A stretch of DNA of 64,000 bases, from contig DLFD01000069.1 in the NCBI GenBank assembly GCA_002482005.1, positions 76,205-140,204 on the forward strand. Direction: 5' to 3'. Shown here piece by piece: positions 52,531-64,000 of this stretch (position 1 is the first letter of the stretch; each line of letters begins with the position of its first letter). Position numbers and translations under genes: made by a program. Source of the stretch: Lachnospiraceae bacterium UBA7729 (GTDB lineage Bacteria > Bacillota > Clostridia > Lachnospirales > Lachnospiraceae). The notes below the pieces were generated by a model, which was not told where the DNA came from, ran no database searches, and saw nothing but the letters and a program-made list of their open reading frames with translations.

Positions 52531-53166
52531 ATGGCTGATACAGAATCCGTGAACACCGGGAGTACCGGAGCTGAGGGAAAAGAGGCCAGATGGTATGTTG
52601 CCCATACCTATTCGGGATACGAGAACAAAGTAAAGGTCAACCTTGAGAAGACCATAGCCAATATGCACCTTGAGGATCAGATCCTTGAAGTCAAGGTTCC
52701 GGTCCAGGAAGTCGTCGAGACGATCGGCGGCGATGAGGGCGAAGCTGAAAAAGTCGAGTATAACGAAGAGGGAGAGCGCAAGCCTCAGAAGAAGAAAAAA
52801 GCTCCGAGACAGAAGGTCGTTCAGAAGAAGCTGTTTCCGGGTTATGTTTTTGTCCGCATGATCCTGAACGATGACAACTGGTATATTGTAAGAAATACCA
52901 GGGGTGTCACCGGGTTCGTCGGCGCAGAGTCGACTGAGCCGATCCCGCTGACAGAGGCTGAGATGGCCGGCCTTGGCGTATCTAAGGATACACAGGACTT
53001 CAAGGTAGGCGACAAAGTCAGGGTCAGAAGCGGTGTCTGGGTCAATGCTGTAGGTACCGTCGACTCGATCGATGAGAAACAGCAGACAGTCAAGATCAGT
53101 ATCCCGGAATTCATGAACGGCACTCCGGTCGGAATGAACATTACAGACATCACAAAGTATGAGTGA
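52531..53166 (+). CDS. nusG: Transcription termination/antitermination protein NusG
   Basis: RNA polymerase-binding factor that modulates elongation, pausing and Rho action. The 211-residue protein has [16 protein letters not shown] in the NGN domain, FPGYVFVRM and TRGVTGFVG, and a C-terminal KOW domain ([14 protein letters not shown]). Between about 60 and 100 it carries an acidic-basic insertion common in clostridia. The stop overlaps the L1-like leader before rplK. Confidence 0.96.
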   Translation: MADTESVNTGSTGAEGKEARWYVAHTYSGYENKVKVNLEKTIANMHLEDQILEVKVPVQEVVETIGGDEGEAEKVEYNEEGERKPQKKKKAPRQKVVQKKLFPGYVFVRMILNDDNWYIVRNTRGVTGFVGAESTEPIPLTEAEMAGLGVSKDTQDFKVGDKVRVRSGVWVNAVGTVDSIDEKQQTVKISIPEFMNGTPVGMNITDITKYE

Positions 53167-53168
53167 AA

Positions 53169-53205
53169 AGTGGGAGGGCAACCCCCGAAAGTACCACAAG
53201 GAGGT
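53169..53205 (+). promoter_or_regulatory. L1-binding-site mimic upstream of rplK
   Basis: AGTGGGAGGG then a short spacer, TACCAC and AAGGAGG. The TGGGAGG core resembles the L1 site of 23S rRNA. An almost identical element precedes rplA. It probably lets free L1 block translation of the operon. Confidence 0.6.
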
Positions 53206-53213
53206 CATCTATT

Positions 53214-53639
53214 ATGGCAAAGAAAGTTACAGGCTACATCAAACTGCAGATCCCGGCAGGCAAGGCAACCCCGGCTCCGCCGGTAGGACCGGCACTTGGT
53301 TCCAAGGGTGTCAACATCGTACAGTTCACTAAGGAATTCAATGCCAGGACCGCAAATCAGGGCGACATGATCATCCCGGTCGTCATCACCGTATACGCCG
53401 ACAGAAGTTTCAGCTTCATCACCAAGACTCCGCCGGCAGCAGTACTTCTGAAGAAGGCCTGCAATCTGAAGTCAGCATCCGGAACCCCGAACAAGGAAAA
53501 GGTTGCAACGATCAAGAAGGAAGAAGTCCGCAAGATCGCTGAGCTCAAGATGCCGGATCTGAATGCAGCAAGCGTCGAGGCAGCTATGAGCATGATCGCC
53601 GGGACCGCTCGCAGCATGGGCATCGTTGTTGAGGATTGA
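53214..53639 (+). CDS. rplK: 50S ribosomal protein L11
   Basis: Stalk-base ribosomal protein that contacts the GTPase centre of 23S rRNA, 141 residues. [26 protein letters not shown] at the N-terminus and [23 protein letters not shown] at the C-terminus are the hallmarks. The ATG at 53214 follows AAGGAGG. The longer frame from 53163 is not used. Confidence 0.97.
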   Translation: MAKKVTGYIKLQIPAGKATPAPPVGPALGSKGVNIVQFTKEFNARTANQGDMIIPVVITVYADRSFSFITKTPPAAVLLKKACNLKSASGTPNKEKVATIKKEEVRKIAELKMPDLNAASVEAAMSMIAGTARSMGIVVED

Positions 53640-53660
53640 CGGATACTTGAAGGTCTGAAT

Positions 53661-53699
53661 AAGTGGGAGGGAATTCCCCGCAAATACCACCAGGAGGTA
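53661..53699 (+). promoter_or_regulatory. Second L1-binding-site mimic, upstream of rplA
   Basis: AAGTGGGAGGG, spacer, TACCAC, then AGGAGG. The element repeats that at 53169-53205 with about eight substitutions, mainly in the loop, which suggests two independent controls of L11 and L1 synthesis. Confidence 0.6.
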
Positions 53700-53704
53700 G
53701 AAAC

Positions 53705-54397
53705 ATGAAGAGAGGAAAGAAATATCAGGAGGCAGCCAAGCTCGTCGACCGTTCAAAGCTTTATGAGACCGAGGAAGCTGTTGCACTGGTTAAGAAAACT
53801 GCATCTGCAAAGTTTGATGAGACAATTGAGTGCCATATCAAGACTGGCTGTGACGGACGTCATGCTGACCAGCAGATCAGAGGCGCAGTCGTTCTTCCGG
53901 CAGGTACCGGCAAGAAGGTCCGTGTTCTTGTATTCGCTAAGAACCAGAAGGTAGATGAGGCACAGGCAGCAGGAGCTGACTATGTTGGCGGCATGGAACT
54001 TGTTCCGAAGATCCAGAACGAAGGATGGCTGGATTTCGATGTCGTCGTAGCAACCCCGGATATGATGGGCGTTGTCGGACGTCTTGGCCGTATCCTTGGC
54101 CCGAAGGGCCTCATGCCGAACCCGAAGGCAGGAACCGTAACCATGGATGTTGCCAAGGCTATCAAGGATATCAAAGCTGGTAAGATCGAATACAGACTGG
54201 ACAAGGCTAACATCATCCATGTACCGATCGGAAAGGCTTCTTTCACCGAGGAGCAGCTTCAGGAGAACTTTAAGACTCTTATGGACGCTATTATCAAGGC
54301 AAGACCGTCAACTGTTAAGGGCCAGTACCTGAAGAGCGTCACGATTTCTTCCACGATGGGCCCGGGCATCAAGCTCAACCCGCTTAAGTTCGCTTAA
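53705..54397 (+). CDS. rplA: 50S ribosomal protein L1
   Basis: Ribosomal protein of the L1 stalk and translational repressor of its own operon, 230 residues. Motifs: [35 protein letters not shown] and MGPGIKLNP at the C-terminus. The ATG at 53705 follows AGGAGGT. A terminator follows and rplJ has its own promoter. Confidence 0.97.
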   Translation: MKRGKKYQEAAKLVDRSKLYETEEAVALVKKTASAKFDETIECHIKTGCDGRHADQQIRGAVVLPAGTGKKVRVLVFAKNQKVDEAQAAGADYVGGMELVPKIQNEGWLDFDVVVATPDMMGVVGRLGRILGPKGLMPNPKAGTVTMDVAKAIKDIKAGKIEYRLDKANIIHVPIGKASFTEEQLQENFKTLMDAIIKARPSTVKGQYLKSVTISSTMGPGIKLNPLKFA

Positions 54398-54417
54398 TCG
54401 TTTAGAAAGATCGCAGC

Positions 54418-54450
54418 GGCAGTCTCACAGATATGTGGGGCTGCCTTTTC
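54418..54450 (+). terminator. Terminator after rplA
   Basis: 12-base stem GGCAGTCTCACA / TGTGGGGCTGCC (two G-T pairs) with a four-base loop, followed by TTTTC. Confidence 0.85.
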
Positions 54451-54525
54451 AGTTAACAATAGCTGGAAATCAATTTCAGTTAATAATAGTTATAATAGAT
54501 GTCAAGCAAAAATAGTTAAAAATAG
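54451..54525 (+). repeat. Three AGTTAAnAATAG repeats upstream of the rplJ promoter
   Basis: AGTTAACAATAG (54451), AGTTAATAATAG (54478) and AGTTAAAAATAG (54514) lie in an AT-rich stretch that ends at the -35 element. They could be an UP-element-like activating region or a binding site. Confidence 0.6.
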
Positions 54526-54526
54526 A

Positions 54527-54555
54527 TTGACATACAATGGGCTCTGTGATAATAT
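54527..54555 (+). promoter_or_regulatory. Strong promoter of rplJ-rplL
   Basis: Consensus TTGACA, 17-base spacer, TAATAT. It starts the L10 leader at about 54562. Confidence 0.8.
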
Positions 54556-54561
54556 GCAAAA

Positions 54562-54678
54562 GATGACTGCCAGAGACAGCAGGTTCCCGAAAGGGTATAA
54601 TGCCAAGCGCCTGCCGAGGAAGTATGAATTCGGATGAATTTGATGCCTTCCTGCCTGCGCAGAAAGGCTTTTCTTTTT
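54562..54678 (+). ncRNA. L10 ribosomal-protein leader
   Basis: Untranslated leader of rplJ with the GACTGCCAGAGACAGCAGG element typical of L10 leaders, and at 54645-54678 an intrinsic terminator (GCCTTCCTGC / GCAGAAAGGC, one mismatch, then TTTTCTTTTT). Binding of L10(L12)4 to the leader would set termination or read-through into rplJ. Confidence 0.8.
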
Positions 54679-54721
54679 ATCTTGAGCGGTCATTACCAAT
54701 TCTACAAGGAGGTAATGGTTC

Positions 54722-55231
54722 ATGGCAAAAGTGGAAATTAAACAGCCCATCGTAGATGAGATCTCCGCGAATGTCAAGGATGCGCAGTCAGTTGTTCTGG
54801 TTAATTATCTTGGAATCAGTGTTGCAGGCGATACGGCTCTCCGTAAGGAACTTCGTGAGAACGGTGTCGTATACAAGGTATATAAGAACACCCTGATGAA
54901 GCGCGCCTTTGCAGGATCTGAGTTTGAGCCGCTTTCACAGCATCTGGAAGGTGCTAATGCGATCGCGATCTCCAAGGAAGATCCATGTGCGCCGGCGAGA
55001 ATCGTCAAGAAGCACCTGAAGAACAACCCGACCATATCCATGGTCGCAGCTGTTGCAGAAGGAAAGTATTACGATGCAGCAGGAGTTATGGCTCTTGCAG
55101 ACATCCCGTCCAGAGAAGAACTGCTCGGAAGACTGCTTGGTTCTATCCAGTCCCCGGTCACCAATCTGGCTCGTGTCCTCAAGCAGATCGCGGAGAAGCA
55201 GCCTGAGGCAGCGGCTCCGGCAGAAGGCTGA
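54722..55231 (+). CDS. rplJ: 50S ribosomal protein L10
   Basis: Anchors the L7/L12 stalk on 23S rRNA and represses its own synthesis, 169 residues. VDEISANVKDAQSVVLVNYLG at the N-terminus and the C-terminal helix (LGSIQSPVTNLARVLKQIAEK) that binds L7/L12 are typical. The ATG follows AAGGAGGTAATGGTTC. rplL is downstream after 74 bases. Confidence 0.97.
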   Translation: MAKVEIKQPIVDEISANVKDAQSVVLVNYLGISVAGDTALRKELRENGVVYKVYKNTLMKRAFAGSEFEPLSQHLEGANAIAISKEDPCAPARIVKKHLKNNPTISMVAAVAEGKYYDAAGVMALADIPSREELLGRLLGSIQSPVTNLARVLKQIAEKQPEAAAPAEG

Positions 55232-55305
55232 GAGCTGTACATTGACGGTCCGCATGAGTCGGACTGAATCAGAAAGAAATCTACAATTATTAGGAGGATA
55301 TTACA

Positions 55306-55680
55306 ATGGCAAAACTTACTACCGCCGAGTTTATTGATGCTATTAAGGAACTGAGCGTTACCGAGCTGAACGATCTCGTAAAGGCTTGCGAGGAAGAGTT
55401 CGGTGTCTCTGCAGCAGCTGGTGTTGTTGTTGCAGGACCGGCAGCTGGAGCTGCTCCGGCTGAGGAGAAGACCGAGTTCGACGTCGAGCTGACCGACATC
55501 GGAGCTAACAAGATCAAGGTCATCAAGGTTGTCCGTGAGATCACTGGTCTTGGACTGAAGGAAGCTAAGGATCTTGTTGAGTCCGCTCCGAAGGTAATCA
55601 AGGAGCAGGCTTCCAAGGCTGACGCTGAAGAGATGAAGAAGAAGATCGAAGAGGTTGGAGCTAAGGTTACCCTTAAGTAA
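55306..55680 (+). CDS. rplL: 50S ribosomal protein L7/L12
   Basis: Stalk protein that recruits translation GTPases. 124 residues with an N-terminal dimerisation domain, an Ala-rich hinge (about 37-53) and the C-terminal domain with [13 protein letters not shown] and [15 protein letters not shown]. The ATG follows TAGGAGGATATTACA. A terminator follows and rpoB has its own promoter. Confidence 0.98.
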   Translation: MAKLTTAEFIDAIKELSVTELNDLVKACEEEFGVSAAAGVVVAGPAAGAAPAEEKTEFDVELTDIGANKIKVIKVVREITGLGLKEAKDLVESAPKVIKEQASKADAEEMKKKIEEVGAKVTLK

Positions 55681-55705
55681 TCTGATCTTGATGCGACTGC
55701 AGAGG

Positions 55706-55739
55706 GGGTCCGGCGATGAGCCGGACTCTTTTCTTTTTA
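55706..55739 (+). terminator. Terminator after rplL
   Basis: 9-base stem GGGTCCGGC / GCCGGACTC (one G-T pair) with a five-base loop, then TTTTCTTTTT. The stretch 55740-55886 after it holds nothing I can identify. Confidence 0.85.
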
Positions 55740-55886
55740 TGCTGCTGTAGACAGGCAGGCTTTGGAACAGCGACAGATAGTGTACACAGTGTTATCACAT
55801 GACATTTCTAAAGCGCGGCGGACTGTGAAGATCAATCCCGCAGCGCACATCTCTGCAGAACTTCTCTGAATGGCTTAAGAAAATGA

Positions 55887-55916
55887 TTGACAGCTCTTGC
55901 ATATCAGGAGTATGAT
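55887..55916 (+). promoter_or_regulatory. Predicted promoter of rpoB-rpoC
   Basis: TTGACA and TATGAT separated by 18 bases. The leader to the ATG at 56008 is about 85 bases, ending in the site GAGGTGG. Confidence 0.7.
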
Positions 55917-56007
55917 ATACGTTGCATTATTGTCCAAGAGTATGTTCTTGGGCTTAGTGCGCCCATAATTGACATATTGTGCGCAGAAAGACAGAGGTGG
56001 AACGTTA

Positions 56008-59000
56008 ATGGAAAAAAACAGAATTCGCCTGGTGAAAACTGGAAGGGACAGCGTCCGCATGAGCTATCAGCGTCATGAGGAAGTACTTCAGATGCCCAAT
56101 CTGATCGAAGTGCAGAAAAACTCATACCAGTGGTTCCTGACAGACGGTCTCAGAGAGGCGTTTGACGACATCTCTCCTATTGAAGACTATGGCGGGAAGT
56201 ACAGCCTTGAATTCGGAGCTTTTAAGCTGTGCAAGGATGACGTCAAGTACTCAATCGAGGAGTGCGCGGCCCGTGACGCAACCTATGCGGCACCGCTGAA
56301 AGTTGAGGTCACCCTTCGCAACAAGGAATCCGAGGAGAGACAGACTCATGAGATCTTCATGGGCGACCTCCCGATCATGACAGACACCGGCACATTCGTG
56401 ATCAATGGCGCGGAGCGTGTTATCGTCAGCCAGCTGGTCCGTTCACCTGGAATCTATTATGGCATTGCCCGCGACAAGGTGGGAAAGAAGCTTTTTTCCT
56501 GTACCGTAATCCCGAACAGAGGTGCCTGGCTCGAATATGAGACAGATGCCAATGATGTGTTCTGGGCTCGTGTTGACCGTACCAGAAAGGTCCCTGTAAC
56601 CACCCTGATCCGCGCACTTGGAGTCGGAACGAATGCCGAGATCATAGATCTGTTCGGCGAAGAACCGAAGCTGCTTGCCACCCTCGAGAAGGATGAGGCG
56701 ACGGACCGTGATACAGGTCTGAAGAAGCTGTATGAGAAGATCCGCCCGGCTGAACCTGTTTCCGTTGACAGCGCACTTTCCCTTATCACCGGGATGTTCT
56801 TCGACCCGAAGCGCTATGATATCGCTAAGGTCGGACGCTACAAATATAATAAGAAGCTGCTTTTCAGAAGCCGTATCGCAGGCCATATCCTTGCGGAAGA
56901 CGTCGTCAATGAGACTACTGGCGAAGTGATCGCCGAAGCAGGAACGACGGTTTCCAAGGAGCTTGCCGATGAGATCCAGAATGCGGCAGTTCCCTTTGTC
57001 CTGATTGAGACGGAAGAGCGGAATGTCAAAGTGCTTTCTTCCATGATGGTCGATCTCCGGGCATGGGTTGACTGTGATCCGGAGAAACTTGGCATCACGG
57101 AGCTTGTATATTATCCGTACCTGAGAAAGATCCTTGATGAATATTCCGATCCGGAAGAGATCAAGGACCAGATCAGACACCATGTGACGGACCTGATCCC
57201 GAAGCATATCACAAAAGAAGATATCTTCGCATCTATCAACTACAACATGCATCTGGAGTATGGGATCGGCAATGCGGATGATATCGACCACCTGGGCAAC
57301 CGCCGTATCCGTGCGGTCGGCGAGCTCCTTCAGAATCAGTTCCGTATCGGACTGTCCAGACTGGAGAGAGTTGTCCGTGAGAGAATGACGACTCAGGATA
57401 TGGAGGGGATCGCTCCGCAGTCCCTGATCAATATCAAGCCGGTAACAGCAGCGATCAAAGAGTTCTTCGGATCTTCACAGCTGTCTCAGTTCATGGATCA
57501 GAACAACCCGCTTTCGGAACTGACCCATAAGAGACGTCTTTCTGCGCTTGGTCCCGGCGGACTTTCCAGAGACCGTGCCGGATTCGAAGTACGAGATGTT
57601 CACTACTCTCATTACGGGCGTATGTGTCCGATCGAGACTCCTGAAGGACCGAATATCGGACTGATCAACTCCCTTGCCTGCTATGCGAGGATCAATAAAT
57701 ATGGTTTCGTAGAGGCACCGTACAGAAAGGTTGACCATTCCGAGAAGAATCATCCGAGAGTTACCAACGAAGTCGTCTACATGACTGCGGATGAGGAAGA
57801 TAATTACCATATCGCGCAGGCTAATACTCCTCTCGATGAGAATGGATATTTCGTCGAGAAGAATGTATCCGGGCGTTTCCGTGAGGAGACTCAGGCTTAC
57901 GACAGGAACATGTTTGATTACATGGACGTGTCTCCTAAGATGGTCTTCTCCGTTGCTACAGCACTGATCCCGTTCCTTCAGAATGATGATGCGAACCGTG
58001 CTCTGATGGGATCCAACATGCAGCGTCAGGCTGTTCCGCTTCTGACGACCATGGCTCCTGCAGTAGGGACCGGTATGGAAGTCAAGGCAGCGGTCGACTC
58101 CGGTGTCTGCATCGTTGCCAGACACGCAGGAACTGTTGAGCGTTCTGAGGCTAACCGTATCATCATCCGTACAGATGATGGACAGCTTGATGAGTATCAT
58201 CTGAGAAAGTTTGTCCGTTCCAACCAGAGCAACTGCTATAATCAGAGACCGATCGTTTTCAGGGGCGATGCCGTGAAGACAGGTGAGGTCATTGCAGATG
58301 GAGCATCTACCTGCAACGGAGAGCTTGCACTTGGAAAGAATCCGCTGATCGGATTCATGAACTGGGAAGGCTATAACTACGAGGACGCTGTTCTTCTCAG
58401 CGAGAACCTTGTAAAGTACGATACTTATACTTCCATTCATATCGAGGAGTATGAATCAGAAGCAAGAGACACGAAGCTCGGACCCGAGGAGATCACTCGT
58501 GATGTACCGGGAGTCGGAGATGAAGCTCTCAAGGATCTGGATGACCGCGGAATCATCCGCATCGGTGCTGAAGTCCGCGCCGGTGATATCCTGGTCGGAA
58601 AAGTCACTCCTAAGGGAGAGACGGAACTGACGGCAGAGGAGCGTCTGCTTCGTGCGATCTTCGGCGAGAAGGCAAGAGAAGTAAGAGATACGTCTCTTAA
58701 GGTACCGCATGGTGAATATGGTATCGTTGTTGCGACAAAGATCTTCACGAAGGAGAACGGCGATGAGCTTGCTCCGGGGGTCAATCAGTCTGTAAGAATC
58801 TATATCGCACAGAAGAGAAAGATCTCCGTCGGTGATAAGATGGCAGGCCGTCACGGAAACAAGGGTGTTGTTTCCAGAATCCTTCCGGTGGAAGATATGC
58901 CGTTCCTTCCGAACGGCCGTCCTCTTGACATCGTCCTTAATCCGCTGGGTGTTCCGTCCCGTATGAATATCGGGCAGGTCCTTGAGATCCATCTTTCACT

Positions 59001-59907
59001 TGCTGCGATGGTTCTTGGTTTCAATGTGTCAACTCCTGTCTTTGACGGTGCATCCGAGGCAGATATCCAGGATACTCTGGAGCTTGCCAATGATTACGTC
59101 AACATGAGCTGGGAAGACTTCAGTGCAAAGCATAAGGGCGAACTCATGGAAGATGTCTATGAATATCTCCATGACCACCTTGATCACAGAGATCTGTGGA
59201 AAGGTGTGCCGATCACCAGAGATGGCAAGGTACAGCTTCGTGACGGACGTACCGGCGAACCATTTGACGGTCCTACCACGATCGGACACATGAATTATCT
59301 GAAACTGCATCACCTGGTCGACGATAAGATCCATGCCCGCTCGACTGGCCCTTACTCTCTGGTCACGCAGCAGCCTCTGGGCGGCAAGGCTCAGTTCGGC
59401 GGGCAGCGATTCGGAGAGATGGAGGTCTGGGCTCTTGAAGCCTACGGCGCGTCCTATACCCTGCAGGAGATCCTTACGGTAAAGTCGGATGACGTGATCG
59501 GAAGAGTCAAGACATATGAAGCGATCATCAAGGGAGAGAATATTCCTGAACCGGGTATTCCGGAGTCCTTCAAGGTGCTTCTGAAGGAACTGCAGTCCCT
59601 TGCACTGGATGTCCGCGTCCTCAAGGATGACGGAACAGAAGTCAAGATCATCGAGAATGTTGATTACGGCGACACCGATATGAGGCATCTTTTCGATGAT
59701 GACCGTGACACAAGATACAGGGAGAGAGAGTCCTTTGCGTCTCATGGGATGCAGCTTCAGGATGAGAACGGAGAAGCAATCGATGAGAATGCTTCAGCCC
59801 AGGATGGTGACAGTGATGCCGAGTCCGATGGCTCCGTTGACTTTCAGGAAGACAGCTACAGCGATTCCGCTTCGGCAGAATCTGATGTAACTGGTGATTT
59901 TGAGTGA
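56008..59907 (+). CDS. rpoB: RNA polymerase beta subunit
   Basis: Catalytic subunit of RNA polymerase, 1299 residues. The rifampicin region reads [20 protein letters not shown] with the sensitive-type residues D497, H507 and S512 (equivalents of E. coli D516, H526 and S531), so no resistance substitution is seen there. [18 protein letters not shown] and [11 protein letters not shown] segments are intact. The last about 40 residues are an Asp/Glu/Ser-rich tail. I chose the ATG at 56008 after GAGGTGG. A longer frame from 55969 is not needed. rpoC follows after 13 bases. Confidence 0.98.
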   Translation: MEKNRIRLVKTGRDSVRMSYQRHEEVLQMPNLIEVQKNSYQWFLTDGLREAFDDISPIEDYGGKYSLEFGAFKLCKDDVKYSIEECAARDATYAAPLKVEVTLRNKESEERQTHEIFMGDLPIMTDTGTFVINGAERVIVSQLVRSPGIYYGIARDKVGKKLFSCTVIPNRGAWLEYETDANDVFWARVDRTRKVPVTTLIRALGVGTNAEIIDLFGEEPKLLATLEKDEATDRDTGLKKLYEKIRPAEPVSVDSALSLITGMFFDPKRYDIAKVGRYKYNKKLLFRSRIAGHILAEDVVNETTGEVIAEAGTTVSKELADEIQNAAVPFVLIETEERNVKVLSSMMVDLRAWVDCDPEKLGITELVYYPYLRKILDEYSDPEEIKDQIRHHVTDLIPKHITKEDIFASINYNMHLEYGIGNADDIDHLGNRRIRAVGELLQNQFRIGLSRLERVVRERMTTQDMEGIAPQSLINIKPVTAAIKEFFGSSQLSQFMDQNNPLSELTHKRRLSALGPGGLSRDRAGFEVRDVHYSHYGRMCPIETPEGPNIGLINSLACYARINKYGFVEAPYRKVDHSEKNHPRVTNEVVYMTADEEDNYHIAQANTPLDENGYFVEKNVSGRFREETQAYDRNMFDYMDVSPKMVFSVATALIPFLQNDDANRALMGSNMQRQAVPLLTTMAPAVGTGMEVKAAVDSGVCIVARHAGTVERSEANRIIIRTDDGQLDEYHLRKFVRSNQSNCYNQRPIVFRGDAVKTGEVIADGASTCNGELALGKNPLIGFMNWEGYNYEDAVLLSENLVKYDTYTSIHIEEYESEARDTKLGPEEITRDVPGVGDEALKDLDDRGIIRIGAEVRAGDILVGKVTPKGETELTAEERLLRAIFGEKAREVRDTSLKVPHGEYGIVVATKIFTKENGDELAPGVNQSVRIYIAQKRKISVGDKMAGRHGNKGVVSRILPVEDMPFLPNGRPLDIVLNPLGVPSRMNIGQVLEIHLSLAAMVLGFNVSTPVFDGASEADIQDTLELANDYVNMSWEDFSAKHKGELMEDVYEYLHDHLDHRDLWKGVPITRDGKVQLRDGRTGEPFDGPTTIGHMNYLKLHHLVDDKIHARSTGPYSLVTQQPLGGKAQFGGQRFGEMEVWALEAYGASYTLQEILTVKSDDVIGRVKTYEAIIKGENIPEPGIPESFKVLLKELQSLALDVRVLKDDGTEVKIIENVDYGDTDMRHLFDDDRDTRYRERESFASHGMQLQDENGEAIDENASAQDGDSDAESDGSVDFQEDSYSDSASAESDVTGDFE

Positions 59908-59920
59908 AAGGAGTGCTTTC

Positions 59921-63802
<3,882 letters not shown>

Positions 63803-63832
63803 TCTGACGGGCATCCGGCCGTCAGCATGGGA

Positions 63833-63864
63833 AAGAGGGCAGGATATCCTGCCCTCTTTTTTCT
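63833..63864 (+). terminator. Terminator after rpoC
   Basis: 11-base stem AAGAGGGCAGG / CCTGCCCTCTT with an ATAT loop, then a T-run. The last 136 bases of the window show no gene I can support. Confidence 0.92.
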
Positions 63865-64000
63865 ACATTGGAGATGACGCAGTATGGTCTGATCAGGCCG
63901 GAGAATGAACTCCGCACGCTTTCGCAAAAGGGGAGAAGAGTCCTGGTCCATTCTGCAGATAGGTTGAAATCCTTCTTATAACGTAACTGTTCAGAACCCC

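Noticed and set aside
57481..57560. Rifampicin-resistance substitution in rpoB
   Set aside because: The D497, H507 and S512 positions are of the sensitive type.
63874..63981. 35-residue frame at the end of the window, and an insertion-sequence-like end (GTAACTGTTCAGAACCCC)
   Set aside because: Too short, with only a weak TTGGAG ahead of it. The terminal sequence cannot be assigned to a mobile element without the bases beyond the window.

Overview
The window is 64 kb of chromosome from a Gram-positive Clostridia-type bacterium, most likely a Lachnospiraceae-like Firmicute. The evidence is the gene order (mraZ-rsmH-ftsL-PBP-mraY-murD-divIB-ftsZ, rho-rpmE-yqhQ-prmC-prfA, and rpmG-secE-nusG-rplK-rplA-rplJ-rplL-rpoB-rpoC), a type III glutamine synthetase, LL-diaminopimelate aminotransferase, a ChvE/MmsA/MmsB sugar importer and AGGAGG-type ribosome binding sites. 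TTG and GTG starts are common. The species cannot be named from sequence reading alone. I see no prophage, CRISPR array, rRNA, tRNA or complete insertion sequence.

Layout. 1-9.2 kb: division and cell-wall (dcw) cluster, from the 3' end of mraZ to ftsZ, without ftsW and murG at their usual place between murD and divIB. 9.2-11.0 kb: aroE-aroD (shikimate pathway). 11.2-14.4 kb: a small MntP-like membrane protein, a radical SAM enzyme and a diacylglycerol-kinase-family lipid kinase. 14.5-30.6 kb: a sugar island with xylulokinase, a DUF4867 protein, an L-fucose/L-arabinose-isomerase-family enzyme, aldose 1-epimerase, a ChvE-MmsA-MmsB importer with two permeases, and a tightly overlapping sensor operon (membrane-anchored binding protein, LytS/YesM-type kinase, YesN-type regulator, XylF-like lipoprotein). 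30.7-35.2 kb: type III glutamine synthetase, a sigma-70-like protein lacking region 4, and a CdaR/PucR-type regulator. 35.2-36.5 kb, minus strand: a CNNM/CorC-family membrane protein, the only minus-strand gene I support. 36.7-43.6 kb: rho, rpmE, yqhQ (DUF1385), prmC, prfA, glmM. 43.7-51.9 kb: DUF2156 protein, two class I aminotransferases (one HisC), a small export protein, a methyltransferase, dapF, dapL and a polysaccharide-deacetylase-like lipoprotein. 52.0-63.9 kb: rpmG to rpoC with ribosomal-protein leaders and terminators.

How the parts work together. In the sugar island an extracellular monosaccharide would be sensed by the anchored binding protein, signalled through the kinase and AraC-type regulator, imported by ChvE/MmsAB, anomerised by GalM, isomerised by the isomerase-family enzyme and phosphorylated by XylB. 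No xylA, aldolase or epimerase-4 gene is present, so a pentose entering as D-xylulose 5-phosphate is the simplest reading. The sensor architecture resembles the published XylFII-LytS-YesN D-xylose system of Clostridium. The most unusual items are this island with its non-XylA isomerase, a related C-terminal module on two different divisome proteins (PBP and DivIB), the sigma-like protein without a -35-binding domain, the radical SAM/lipid kinase pair, and several structured mRNA leaders (glnA, rpmE, rplK, rplA, rplJ).
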